Shown here piece after piece: positions 16,998 to 25,417 of a stretch of 64,000 bases of DNA (the first letter of the stretch is position 1; each line of letters begins with the position of its first letter). Location of the stretch: positions 1,116,001-1,180,000 of the forward strand of contig NZ_JAEDOX010000001.1 of NCBI RefSeq assembly GCF_017872555.1. The letters run 5' to 3'. Both the position numbers and the translations under genes were made by a program. The notes beneath the pieces are model-generated. The model was not told the DNA's origin and did not search any database. It saw only the letters and a list, made by a program, of their open reading frames with translations. Source of the DNA: Ruegeria sp. HKCCSA071. Its GTDB lineage: Bacteria > Pseudomonadota > Alphaproteobacteria > Rhodobacterales > Rhodobacteraceae.

Positions 16998-17990
16998 TCA
17001 GGTTTGCGCTTTGATCAGAGTGGAATAGAGGCGGTGGCAGGACCGGCCATCTCGCTTGGCCTGATAAAGGGCAACGTCGGCGGCGTGAAGGATGTCAGCG
17101 GCTTTGGGCACCTTGAACTGGGTGGACAAGGCCGTTCCTATACTTGCAGAGATACAGCACGGTTGGTCCTGAAACATCATGGGTTCATTCAACCTCGCGA
17201 TCAGGCGACCCGCGATGGACTCCAGAGTTTCTACCCGCGTCAGGTTTTTGAAAATAATGACAAACTCATCCCCACCAACCCGCGCAACCGTATCGTCGCC
17301 ACGCGTCTCTTCAAGCATGATGCGGGCCGCCTGTTGCAGAACGTAATCCCCGGCTGCATGGCCCAGCCGATCATTCACGGATTTGAAGAAATCCAGATCC
17401 AGATGCATAAGGGCAAATGTAGAATTTGCCAGGATCAGATGCCCCAGCAAATGATCCATCGCGCGGCGGTTCTTCAATCCCGTCAATGTATCGGTATATG
17501 CCTGCTCTTCCGCGGCCAGCATTGCCCCCTGAAGCCTGAGATTAAGTGAACGGGACGCTTCCATCGCGGCGGATTTGGCTTCGACCAGATACAACAGCTC
17601 GATCGCCAGGTCGGTGCCGGAAAAATCCGCGCTCGTCAGGGCGTAATCCCGAACCGCATCCAAAATCGAAATACCGAATGACAGATTGATGACTGCACCG
17701 CCTGACTCGGGCAAGGGTGCGACCAGACCTTTCAGGGTCGTACGCGGTTCATCGCGAAATCTCAGATGCAGTTTGGCACCGGCCATCGACATCAACGCGG
17801 GAAGGGTGGTGACTGTTCTGGGGCGGATCAGCTCGAACACGTCCAGAACCCCCAGCCCGACCAAAGGCAACTCGGGCCGCAACTTTTGCAATGTCGGGCC
17901 CGCTTGTTGAATGCATCCGCTGCGGTCCACCAACAAGAACATCGGACAAAGTGTTTCCAGAAGATCTGCCTGTTCCTGAGTATGTGTCAT
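16998..17990 (-). CDS. Diguanylate cyclase with H-NOX-associated N-terminal domain
   Basis: The product has 330 residues. Residues 1-130 resemble the heme-NO-binding-associated (HNOBA, PAS-like) domain (CPMFLLVDRSG.., VFELIRPR), followed by a short coiled helix (LLYLVEAKSAAMEASRSLNLRLQGAMLAAEEQ region) and a complete GGDEF domain: DTLTGLKNRRAMD, DLDFFKSVNDRLGH, RVGGDEFV. The RxxD inhibitory site is present as RGDD five residues before GGDEF. It should make c-di-GMP. The start overlaps the H-NOX stop by four bases, so sensor and cyclase are co-translated; in such pairs the H-NOX protein controls the cyclase. Confidence 0.9.
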   Translation of the reverse strand: MTHTQEQADLLETLCPMFLLVDRSGCIQQAGPTLQKLRPELPLVGLGVLDVFELIRPRTVTTLPALMSMAGAKLHLRFRDEPRTTLKGLVAPLPESGGAVINLSFGISILDAVRDYALTSADFSGTDLAIELLYLVEAKSAAMEASRSLNLRLQGAMLAAEEQAYTDTLTGLKNRRAMDHLLGHLILANSTFALMHLDLDFFKSVNDRLGHAAGDYVLQQAARIMLEETRGDDTVARVGGDEFVIIFKNLTRVETLESIAGRLIARLNEPMMFQDQPCCISASIGTALSTQFKVPKAADILHAADVALYQAKRDGRSCHRLYSTLIKAQT

Positions 17991-18574
17991 CTGTTCCGAG
18001 CCCCCAGATCAAAATGGCGCCCCTCGGAAAAGGCGCTTTCGACCAAAATGATTGAAATGATTTCACAACACTCCTGCCGACCCTCATGCGACAGCATCAC
18101 CAACGCGCCATAATCATCGGCCATCGCGCGCAGGACCCCGACCATAACACTGGAAAATCCCGGCATATCCGGAAGGCAGCACAACTGGTATTCCTTGGCT
18201 GAAAGCTCTCTCAACTCAAGCGCAGGCAAATTCAGATCAGAAACAGCCAGTCTTACACGATCCGTAAGATCATCGAGGGAATGAAGGAACTCGACATAGG
18301 TGACCCCCCCAAACCTGAGCAGTCGGCGCAGCCCTTCCATATTCGGGTGGGACACCAGATATGTTCCCAGATCTTCAAGGATTTCCGCCTGCGGTCGGTT
18401 GAGATCAATACTCAGGGCCTCGAGCACACGGGTCGTCATTTCATCATCATAGATGAGCATGGCTTCAAACTCGACAAACCCCAGCCGCGCACCTTCGGTC
18501 ACGCGAACCCAACAGGATTGCCCATAGGTTGCGCCGACAAAAGACTGTATCGCCCGGTTGATCAGACCATGCAT
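17987..18574 (-). CDS. H-NOX (heme NO-binding family) protein, heme-ligand His apparently replaced
   Basis: The product has 195 residues and matches the H-NOX fold from end to end (MHGLINRAIQSFVGATYG.., LVSHPNMEGLRRLLRFGG..). H-NOX proteins bind NO or O2 through a heme held by a proximal His in the pattern FLxxLDxxH. Here that pattern reads FLHSLDDLT, placing Thr104 at the ligand position; His98 is six residues earlier. The YxSxR propionate-binding motif is also degenerate (YQLCC, residues 129-133). Either a different residue ligates heme or the protein signals without it. It forms an operon with the downstream diguanylate cyclase. Confidence 0.85.
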   Translation of the reverse strand: MHGLINRAIQSFVGATYGQSCWVRVTEGARLGFVEFEAMLIYDDEMTTRVLEALSIDLNRPQAEILEDLGTYLVSHPNMEGLRRLLRFGGVTYVEFLHSLDDLTDRVRLAVSDLNLPALELRELSAKEYQLCCLPDMPGFSSVMVGVLRAMADDYGALVMLSHEGRQECCEIISIILVESAFSEGRHFDLGARNR

Positions 18575-18692
18575 CGGATGCCTCAGATTGGTGTCCTTGG
18601 CACTGTGGTCTGAGAAACCTTAACAAATAGCCAAAATCCGCCCCGAGTTGCTGTGAATGCAACGGAGTATCAAACCGACACTACTCACCATG

Positions 18693-20252
18693 TCAGAAGT
18701 CTGTCGGCGCACCGCCTTCAGCCTTGCGGCGTTCGACAAACTCGGCCAGTTCCTCGCGGATACCATCGTCCATCGGAGGGGCCTCAAAGCTCGAGATGAT
18801 CTCTTTGAACATGTGATGCGCACGCTCAGCCGTCCAGATGCCGCCTGCGGCCTCCCAGCCTTCATAGTTCTTCCAGTCGCTCAGGAAAGGCTGGTAGAAG
18901 GCCGTGGTGTAGCGGTCCTGTGTATGCTGGATTCCAAAAAAATGACCGTCATTGCCAACCGCGCGGATGGCATCCAAAGCAATCTCATCCGGCCCGGTCG
19001 CGGTCAGATCAGGGTTCATATAGCGCTGAATTTGCTGCAAAACTTCGCAATCCATAATGAATTTTTCTGGGCTCGCGATCAGGCCGCCTTCCAGCCAACC
19101 GGCGGCGTGATACACCATGTTGGTGCCTGACTGCACGGCCGCCCAGAGCGAATTCGAGGTTTCCCACACGGATTGCCCGTCTGGCACATTGGCCGCACAC
19201 ACACCGGATGAACGCAGCGGCAGCCTATAATATCGTGCCATCTGCCCGGTCATCTGTGTCGAGCGCATGTATTCCGGCGTCCCGAAAGCGGGTGCGCCTG
19301 ATTTCATATCCACGTTCGACGTGAACGTTCCAATTACGCAGGGATTACCAGGGCGCACATATTGGAACAGAGCGATGGCACATAAGGCTTCGGCCAGAGA
19401 CTGTGCAACCGCCCCCGCCATTGTTACGGGCGCCATTGCCCCCGCCAGCGTAAAGGGCGTGACCACAATCGCCTGCCCACGGCGTGCCAGCCGCAGGCAG
19501 CCATCTATCATCGGATGGTCATGTTTCAATGGTGAGGTCGAGTTGATGTTAGTGTACATCCGTGGCGAGGCCTCGAATTCTTCGTGGCTGAGACCGCCCG
19601 CGATGCGCACCATCTCCATCACGTCTTCGACACGCTCCTTGCCCAACGAATAGGCGTGCATCGCCTTGTCGGTCAGGGTCAGCTTGTCATACAGCACATC
19701 CAGATGCCGGACGCTGGCATGAATATCGACAGGTTCTACAGGATATCCGCCTGCGAAGTGAATACAGTTGAAGTACTGCGTCAGCTTCAGAAGATTCTGG
19801 CACATCTCGCGATTGCCGGGCACTTTTTTCCCGATCTCCATGTCCCAGTAATTGGGTGGAGAAGAAACGTTGCCGAACAGGATGTTCTTTCCACCGATCT
19901 CGATCCTGTGGTCAACATTGCGGGGGGTAATGGAAAACTGGCTGGGCGCCTTGGCGATCATCTCCATGACAAAATCGCGCCCCATGCGGACGTTGTCACC
20001 TTTGATCGTGCACCCTGCCTCGCGCAGGATGCCGATTGCCTCTTCATTGTAGAATTCGATCCCGATCTCTTCCAGAATACGCATGGCCCCTTCATGGATC
20101 GCTTCGATCCCGGCCTGATCCAGCGGTTCAGTCGGGCGATCTATGTTGATGGGTGGGTCCCACGGCATCTGGTCAATCACCGCGCTGCCCCTGCGCGCTG
20201 CCGCACCTGCGCGTCCTCCGCCGCGGCGTTTGCGTGTGTTGGTCTCGGCCAT
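18693..20252 (-). CDS. MttB-family methyltransferase (trimethylamine methyltransferase-like, non-pyrrolysine)
   Basis: The product has 519 residues. The ATG at 20252 has GGAGG seven bases upstream. After a basic, Arg-rich N terminus the sequence follows the MttB TIM barrel throughout (EAGCTIKGDNVRMG, SPLKHDHPMIDG, VTPFTLAGAMAPVT, DMKSGAPAFGTPEYM). There is no in-frame amber codon, so it belongs to the non-pyrrolysine branch that includes glycine betaine demethylases such as MtgB. Substrates are quaternary amines or related methylated compounds. No corrinoid protein gene is adjacent, which such enzymes normally need. Confidence 0.85.
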   Translation of the reverse strand: MAETNTRKRRGGGRAGAAARRGSAVIDQMPWDPPINIDRPTEPLDQAGIEAIHEGAMRILEEIGIEFYNEEAIGILREAGCTIKGDNVRMGRDFVMEMIAKAPSQFSITPRNVDHRIEIGGKNILFGNVSSPPNYWDMEIGKKVPGNREMCQNLLKLTQYFNCIHFAGGYPVEPVDIHASVRHLDVLYDKLTLTDKAMHAYSLGKERVEDVMEMVRIAGGLSHEEFEASPRMYTNINSTSPLKHDHPMIDGCLRLARRGQAIVVTPFTLAGAMAPVTMAGAVAQSLAEALCAIALFQYVRPGNPCVIGTFTSNVDMKSGAPAFGTPEYMRSTQMTGQMARYYRLPLRSSGVCAANVPDGQSVWETSNSLWAAVQSGTNMVYHAAGWLEGGLIASPEKFIMDCEVLQQIQRYMNPDLTATGPDEIALDAIRAVGNDGHFFGIQHTQDRYTTAFYQPFLSDWKNYEGWEAAGGIWTAERAHHMFKEIISSFEAPPMDDGIREELAEFVERRKAEGGAPTDF

Positions 20253-20370
20253 GGTTGCCTCCGTTCTGGCTTGGTACAAGCAAGACCCGAAGACGCGTTT
20301 CTGGCCGCTCCATCTGCGACAGAGCTTGTCGGTTTTCTATAATTGTTCGTCGATTTTCCGGATCAACGCA

Positions 20371-21063
20371 TCATTTTTCGGCCAGCCATGCCGGAATGTG
20401 ACCGATATCCGGCAGGACAACATCCGCCATCGGCGCCAGCGCTTCTGCTTCGGCCAATCCGGTCAAAACGCCAATGGTGATCATTCCGGCTGCGCGTCCC
20501 GCTTGCAGGTCATGAACACTGTCACCTACCATTGCGATGCGCGACGGCTCGACCCCGATCTGTGCGGCAAAGGCCAGCAACTGACCTGGCCCCGGTTTGA
20601 ACCCATGACCACTGTCATACCCGGCGATAAAATCGAAGTGTTCGCGTATTCCCGCAGATTCCAGATGCTGCAATGCCGGATGCTCGCTGTCATTTGTCGC
20701 AACGCCCAGTTTGATCCCGGATTGCTGCAACCCTTTCAGGAACGGACCCAACGGAACGGCAGGGGATTGAGGAGCCGCCGCGGCTTCGGCGTTCATCATG
20801 TCCACAACTTCCTGCAATGTCACATCGTCAACATGCGAAATAAGCACTTCGGCGATTTCTTCGACCGTTGCGGCTATCACAATGCTATCTGTAGTATACC
20901 GCTCTTGCTCGAAGTCAAATCCGATGACGCTGCCGAGTTCCACCGCCCGGTCTACATCCCCCTTTGTCAGGCGCATCAGCAACGAGCGCCCGAACGTTCC
21001 CCAGGTTTTGGCAAAATCGAACAAAGTGCCATCCTTGTCGAAGACGATTGCTTCTATTGGCAT
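20371..21063 (-). CDS. HAD-superfamily phosphatase, phosphoglycolate-phosphatase-like
   Basis: The product has 230 residues. HAD motif I is FDKDGTL (Asp9, Asp11), motif II lies in GVATNDSEHP, motif III Lys is in GFKPGPG, and motif IV is MVGDSVHDLQAG. A helical cap occupies about residues 15-85. It hydrolyses a small phosphate ester; a second, closer Gph relative is present at 58305-58976, so this one may have another substrate. Confidence 0.85.
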   Translation of the reverse strand: MPIEAIVFDKDGTLFDFAKTWGTFGRSLLMRLTKGDVDRAVELGSVIGFDFEQERYTTDSIVIAATVEEIAEVLISHVDDVTLQEVVDMMNAEAAAAPQSPAVPLGPFLKGLQQSGIKLGVATNDSEHPALQHLESAGIREHFDFIAGYDSGHGFKPGPGQLLAFAAQIGVEPSRIAMVGDSVHDLQAGRAAGMITIGVLTGLAEAEALAPMADVVLPDIGHIPAWLAEK

Positions 21064-21087
21064 CGCGTGCTCCTGTGGAAAAGGTGT

Positions 21088-21372
21088 TCAGGTCCAGTGT
21101 ACATCGCCGCCGCCTGACAGAACCGCCCGCGCCTGGGCCGGGTGATCATAGGCGATTGAGTTGGCGTCACAAAACGCCATGACCCACGAATCGTCAAGCA
21201 CCAGAAAATCGAGAACCGAAGTCAGAAAGTCCCGATCACCGGCCCGATTGCGAACATCCCCGATCGAAGCGCCCGTCGAGCCAAGAAATAAAGGCAAAAG
21301 CTCGTCGTTGCTGACCAACCACCCCAGGGCTGTCAGAGCAAGAGTCTCGGCTGAATCGGGCGAAAGGGGCAT
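21088..21372 (-). CDS. DUF3572 family protein
   Basis: The product has 94 residues, helical and acidic (SAETLALTALGWLVSNDELLPLFLGSTG), matching the small DUF3572 family of alphaproteobacteria. It has no signal peptide or membrane segment. It is divergently transcribed from the PleD-like gene 89 bases away. The function is unknown. Confidence 0.75.
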   Translation of the reverse strand: MPLSPDSAETLALTALGWLVSNDELLPLFLGSTGASIGDVRNRAGDRDFLTSVLDFLVLDDSWVMAFCDANSIAYDHPAQARAVLSGGGDVHWT

Positions 21373-21461
21373 AAACTGCGCTCAGAGAATGGTGCTGGAA
21401 AGAGTTTGTTAACCAGACTCATAAACAATTTGTTCACGCATGCAATCAACGGTGAACGACT

Positions 21462-22862
21462 ATGTCTGTGCAAGGCACCATCCTTGTCCTCGACGGGGTA
21501 TCAACCAACCGCATAATGCTGAAGGTTCAACTGACTGCTGCCTGGTACCACGTGGTACAGGGTGGAAAACTTGAAGGGCTACAAGCCCTTGCACGTCGCG
21601 TGCAGCCAGACCTTGTTCTGACAGCCCAAACATTGCCCGACGGAACAGCCGCTGATGTCAAAAAAGCCCTCACCGAAGTATCTGGCCTTGATGACGTGCC
21701 CGTCGTCGTACTGGCAGCACAGAATGACAAAAACGCGCGCCTGCGTGCCCTGAAAGACGGGCTGGACGATGTGCTGACGCATCCTTTCAAAGATACGTTG
21801 CTGCTGGCACGCATTCGCAGCCTTTTACGCGCGCGCGCAGTTACTCAAGATTTGCAGGTCAGCACCGGATCGCAACCTATTGGATTTGGGGAACCCGCCC
21901 CTGTGATGATCAGCCCCCCGAACGCGGCCCGGGTTGATATCTTGGCCGATACTGTCCAAACCGGTGCCCTTTGGTACAAGGCCCTGCAAGGCCAGCACCG
22001 TTTCGATCTGTGCTGGCACCTTCAATCGAACTTACAAGGCGTTTTGTCCGGGCCGATACCGGACGCGATTGTCGTCGAATTGGGCTCGCACCCATCCGCG
22101 CTGAATATCCTTGCGGATCTCAGGTCACGGGGAGCAACCCGGAATACCGTCCTGATTGGCGTCTTGCAGGACAACGATGCCGTGCATGCCTCGGAAGCGC
22201 TGGACAGAGGAGCGGACGCCGTATGCCTTGGGGGGTTCTGCGCGCAAGAGATTCTGTTGCGGCTGAATAATCAGATTGCGCGCAAGGCACGGCTTGATCA
22301 TCTGCGCGTATCACTGAGAAAAGGGATCGCCGAGTCCTGTATTGATCCGCTCACCGGGCTGCACAATCGTCGTTACGCCATGCGGGCATTGGATCAGATC
22401 GCGCGCCAGTCTGCCCGTACCGGGCGTGGCTTTGCCGTCATGCTGGCGGATCTGGATCACTTCAAGACCATCAATGACTGCCATGGCCATGGCGCTGGTG
22501 ATTGTGTTCTGACGCAGGCCGCAAAACGCATGCAAAGCGCACTTGGATCCCAGGGTTTTGTCGCCCGTATCGGCGGTGAAGAGTTCATGTTCGCGGTGCC
22601 TGATGTGTCAGAAAAGCAAGCCAGAAAACTGGCTGAGGCCATCTGTGACAGCATTTGTCGCGTGCCGTTCCTGCTAACGGATCAAGGTTTGCAGGTTAAC
22701 GTCACGATCAGCATTGGGCTGGAGATGCCGCAATCGGGTACGCCGGGAAAAGAACGCACACCCGGTCCTGTAGAAGATATCCTGAAAGCCGCCGACAAAG
22801 CCCTTTACGCGGCAAAAAAAGCGGGGCGCAATCAGGTGAGTATCAGGCAAAGCGCAGCCTGA
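21462..22862 (+). CDS. pleD: PleD-like diguanylate cyclase with degenerate receiver domains
   Basis: The product has 466 residues with the PleD plan of REC-REC-GGDEF. In the first receiver the phospho-acceptor Asp is replaced: the PDIILLDVMMP element reads PDLVLTAQTLP with Ala55 at the Asp position. The acidic pair is reduced to one Asp (LDG), and the conserved Lys is His (THPFK). The second receiver (about 150-280) is also non-canonical. The GGDEF domain looks active (DPLTGLHNRRYAM, DLDHFKTINDCHGH, IGGEEF), but the RxxD inhibitory site is missing (GSQG). It is therefore a probable c-di-GMP synthase not controlled by phosphorylation in the PleD way. Inverted repeat GTTCAC/GTGAAC (21432-21457) covers its leader. 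Confidence 0.88.
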   Translation: MSVQGTILVLDGVSTNRIMLKVQLTAAWYHVVQGGKLEGLQALARRVQPDLVLTAQTLPDGTAADVKKALTEVSGLDDVPVVVLAAQNDKNARLRALKDGLDDVLTHPFKDTLLLARIRSLLRARAVTQDLQVSTGSQPIGFGEPAPVMISPPNAARVDILADTVQTGALWYKALQGQHRFDLCWHLQSNLQGVLSGPIPDAIVVELGSHPSALNILADLRSRGATRNTVLIGVLQDNDAVHASEALDRGADAVCLGGFCAQEILLRLNNQIARKARLDHLRVSLRKGIAESCIDPLTGLHNRRYAMRALDQIARQSARTGRGFAVMLADLDHFKTINDCHGHGAGDCVLTQAAKRMQSALGSQGFVARIGGEEFMFAVPDVSEKQARKLAEAICDSICRVPFLLTDQGLQVNVTISIGLEMPQSGTPGKERTPGPVEDILKAADKALYAAKKAGRNQVSIRQSAA

Positions 22863-22867
22863 ACCTG

Positions 22868-23341
22868 TCAGTCCTTTTTCTTGTGCCCATGCGGCCCGCG
22901 TTTGACGATCTTTTGCAACCGGTCCGCATAAGATTGCCGCTCTGCGTCGCTCATGGCGGTGACGCGAGCCAGCCATTGTGTCTGCAAGGCTAGTTGCAGT
23001 TCTGCCGTTGCCTGCGACTGTTTCTGCAACAACACTTCAACGGCGACCGGATCGAAGGGCACTGTGCGCAGTGCCAGGCTCAGGGCTTCAAAGTCCTGTC
23101 TGCGCCCTCTTAGGTCTTTTTCGCGTAGCGCAGACAGTTCCCCTCGCATCGCTTTTCGATCATCTTTCGGCAAAGCGCGATATAGCGCCGGGCCGAATCC
23201 CGGCGGTGCTTCGGTGTGAACTCCATCCTTCAGGCGCAGCATGGTTCCGACTGCAACACCGACAACCAACAGGTTCAGAGCCAATGACAAGACCAGCAAA
23301 ACCGTCATCCACCGGCGTTTCGGTTTAGGGGCAGCATTCAT
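22868..23341 (-). CDS. CpxP-like periplasmic heavy-metal-sensor family protein
   Basis: The product has 157 residues. One N-terminal membrane helix (WMTVLLVLSLALNLLVVGVAVG) is followed by a helical, charged periplasmic domain (LYRALPKDDRKAMRGELSALREKDLRGRRQDFEAL) like those of the heavy-metal-sensor/CpxP group. The tail is basic. Its start overlaps the stop of the upstream membrane-protein gene by four bases, so it is last in an EF-hand/sigma factor operon. It probably modulates envelope stress signalling. Confidence 0.75.
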   Translation of the reverse strand: MNAAPKPKRRWMTVLLVLSLALNLLVVGVAVGTMLRLKDGVHTEAPPGFGPALYRALPKDDRKAMRGELSALREKDLRGRRQDFEALSLALRTVPFDPVAVEVLLQKQSQATAELQLALQTQWLARVTAMSDAERQSYADRLQKIVKRGPHGHKKKD

Positions 23342-23697
23342 TCTGTGCTCTCCAGAAAACTCGTGTCATATCCAAGGTCCGCCACAAAAAGGGCCGCCTC
23401 TTGCGATGCCAGCAGATTGGCGGGATCGGGCAGGAACCCCGGCGCGGAAAAGCCGATCCAGAGCCCCGCTGCACTGGCGGCGATCAAGCCGCCCACCCCC
23501 TGCCAGCCACCTACGTTGCCCATCATTCGATGCCAGAGCGAAAATTGTGGACGCGGTTCAGGCCTTAAGCGACTCAGGCGTAGTTTTTCGGCATCAATCT
23601 GAATGCGCACGGCCAGATCGTCGGGCAGCGCCGGTCGGTTCTGCCGAGCCTGCGCAAACAAATGATCCAGTTCCAGGTTTTCATCCGTCATCGTCAT
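23338..23697 (-). CDS. Single-pass membrane protein, candidate anti-sigma factor
   Basis: The product has 119 residues from the ATG at 23697 (an ATG at 23691 and a GTG at 23712 are alternatives). A soluble N-terminal 60 residues (LDHLFAQARQNRPALPDDLAVRI) is followed by a membrane segment (GGLIAASAAGLWIGF) and a short periplasmic tail. The gene overlaps the end of the ECF sigma factor gene by 17 bases. Position and topology fit an anti-sigma factor, but the HxxxCxxC zinc motif is absent and I do not recognise the family. Confidence 0.6.
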   Translation of the reverse strand: MTMTDENLELDHLFAQARQNRPALPDDLAVRIQIDAEKLRLSRLRPEPRPQFSLWHRMMGNVGGWQGVGGLIAASAAGLWIGFSAPGFLPDPANLLASQEAALFVADLGYDTSFLESTE

Positions 23698-24298
23698 ACC
23701 CCAGTTCTTCACGTCGCCCGGCCAATATCGCGGTCAGACTTCGTTTGCCCCGCGCGGTCAAACTTTCAACCGCTTCTACTGAAATTCCCATGATCCCGGC
23801 AATTTCAGGGTTGGGCAACTCTTCGATGTGGCGCAGAACCACTGCCTGCCTCTGCCTTTCGGGCAGCTGCGCCAAGGCAAGCTGCAACGCATCCACGCGG
23901 GCCTCATCCTGCAGTCGGTCGGCTACGCTGGCTTTGCCATCTTCCGGCTCAGGAATATCCGACAACCTGCCGGGGGCCTTCCTGCGCCGGATGTCCACAC
24001 ACAGATTCAGCGTCACGCGATACAACCATGTCGACACTTTGGCCTGACCCGGCACCCAATCCGGCGCCATCTGCCACAACCGCATCATCGCCTCCTGCGT
24101 TACGTCTTCTGCCTCGGCCCGATTGCCCAACATACGCAACGCGACGGAATAACAAAGAGGCCCGAGACGATCGGTTAAAACCCGCGCAGCCTGTGCGTCA
24201 CCATCAGCGAATTGGCTCAGCAACACATCGTCGCTGAGAGAGCTCGCGGTGCAACCCGCACCGCGAACATCGTGTAGGTGAGAGGTCAGGTCCTCCAC
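23681..24298 (-). CDS. ECF-type RNA polymerase sigma factor
   Basis: The product has 205 residues and starts with GTG at 24298. Region 2 is clear (ALRMLGNRAEAEDVTQEAMMRLW, then WLYRVTLNLCVDIRRR), and so is region 4 (LAQLPERQRQAVVLRHIEELPNPEIAGIMGISVEAVESLTARGKRSL, residues about 140-187). It is followed by the candidate anti-sigma gene and starts seven bases after the EF-hand gene, so all four genes form one unit. The target promoters cannot be read from here; no convincing ECF promoter was found upstream of the operon. Confidence 0.92.
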   Translation of the reverse strand: MEDLTSHLHDVRGAGCTASSLSDDVLLSQFADGDAQAARVLTDRLGPLCYSVALRMLGNRAEAEDVTQEAMMRLWQMAPDWVPGQAKVSTWLYRVTLNLCVDIRRRKAPGRLSDIPEPEDGKASVADRLQDEARVDALQLALAQLPERQRQAVVLRHIEELPNPEIAGIMGISVEAVESLTARGKRSLTAILAGRREELGYDDDG

Positions 24299-24304
24299 CC
24301 TGCA

Positions 24305-24775
24305 TCAGTTGTCGATTGCACCCGACTTGTGGCGCTTATTCTTATGGTGACGTCCCATCCGGTCTTTGGCATCAGCAAATTCCTGCTCCGATATTCCACC
24401 ACTGTTATCTGCATCCATCCGGTCAAACATCTTGTCACCCCGACGCGGTTTCGGCAACTCGTCCTGGCTTAGGAAACCGTCGTTGTTCGCATCGTTGTTT
24501 TCGAACATTTTGGCGACCCGGTCGTTTGCCTTTTTCTGAGCGGCGGCCTGCATTTCCTCAAGGCTGAGTTGACCGTCCCCATCAGTATCCGCGGCCGAGA
24601 AGCGTTCGGTGAAACGCGCTTCCATCTCTTGCTGCGTCACCTGACCGTCGCCATTGGCATCCAATTCCTGAAAGGACACTGGCTCACGACCACCCGGGCC
24701 AGCCGCGAGAACAGACGTGCCGGTGATTGCAACACCCGACAGGACAATCGCCGTGATGAATTTTGCATTTTTCAT
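24305..24775 (-). CDS. Secreted EF-hand (calmodulin-like) protein
   Basis: The product has 156 residues with a signal peptide (cleavage near LAA-GPG). Four EF-hand loops are visible: DANGDGQVTQQE, DTDGDGQLSLEE, DANNDGFLSQDE and DADNSGGISEQE, each with acidic residues at positions 1, 3, 5 and 12. The C terminus is His/Lys-rich (GRHHKNKRHK). It should bind calcium in the periplasm. It is the first gene before an ECF sigma factor, a candidate anti-sigma and a CpxP-like protein, which raises the possibility of calcium-dependent envelope signalling. Confidence 0.85.
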   Translation of the reverse strand: MKNAKFITAIVLSGVAITGTSVLAAGPGGREPVSFQELDANGDGQVTQQEMEARFTERFSAADTDGDGQLSLEEMQAAAQKKANDRVAKMFENNDANNDGFLSQDELPKPRRGDKMFDRMDADNSGGISEQEFADAKDRMGRHHKNKRHKSGAIDN

Positions 24776-24909
24776 TTCGGTTTTCCCTTGTTAACGCGGC
24801 CTGAGTGCCGCTGCTCATATCCATTCAAACGCGCGAAGTAGGGAATTCCGTCGCAGTGCCAGCAACTTTTTTGAACCAGCGTGGTATTTCACGACGAAGT
24901 TCAGCTGAG

Positions 24910-24930
24910 GTGCGTTGCAAAGCGACGCAC
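24910..24930. promoter_or_regulatory. Small hairpin in the EF-hand/DUF983 divergent spacer
   Basis: GTGCGT (24910-24915) pairs with ACGCAC (24925-24930) around nine bases. The spacer of 218 bases must carry the promoters of both divergent genes. No T-tract follows, so it is not a terminator; an operator is possible. Confidence 0.25.
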
Positions 24931-24993
24931 CCCCCTTTAAAAATCACCTGTTCAGGCGCATTATCCGCCAAAGATTACTGCGCGAGTAATATT

Positions 24994-25392
24994 ATGACAG
25001 ATCAGACGATCGACACCACAACCCAGAGCGAGCGTGAAACCTGGCCTGCATTGGTCAAAGGGTTTCGGTGCAAGTGCCCTAATTGCGGCGAAGGCAAGCT
25101 GTTGCACAGCTACCTGAAGGTGAATGACACCTGCACGAACTGTGGACAGGAACTGTTTCATCACCGCGCTGATGATGGGCCCGCCTATCTGACGATCCTG
25201 CTGGTCGGGCACTTGTTGGCCCCGGCCCTGCACGTCTCGTATGTGAACTGGCGCCCGGACCCATGGGTGATGGCCATCGGGTTTTCCATTGCTTGCGTTG
25301 CACTGTCGCTGTTTTTGCTCCCCCGCTTGAAAGGCGCTGTGGTCGCATATCAGTGGGCGCGTCGTATGCACGGTTTTGGCAACGATTCATGA
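24994..25392 (+). CDS. DUF983 membrane protein with zinc-ribbon motif
   Basis: The product has 132 residues. A cytoplasmic start holds CPNCGEG and CTNCGQE, a four-cysteine zinc-ribbon pair, followed by two membrane helices (LTILLVGHLLAPALHVSYV and VMAIGFSIACVALSLFLLP). This is the DUF983 pattern found widely in alphaproteobacteria; the function is unknown. It precedes the Nudix gene closely and probably shares its transcript. Confidence 0.82.
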   Translation: MTDQTIDTTTQSERETWPALVKGFRCKCPNCGEGKLLHSYLKVNDTCTNCGQELFHHRADDGPAYLTILLVGHLLAPALHVSYVNWRPDPWVMAIGFSIACVALSLFLLPRLKGAVVAYQWARRMHGFGNDS

Positions 25393-25417
25393 GCCTCAAG
25401 AAACGATTGTTTTGGGC

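Noticed and set aside
21408-21461. CtrA-binding site upstream of the PleD-like gene
   Set aside because: Only one TTAAC half-site is present; the second TTAA at seven bases is missing.
24776-24860. ECF-type promoter (GGAATT..CGTTT) before the EF-hand gene
   Set aside because: The two elements are only 12 bases apart, too short for a group IV promoter spacer.
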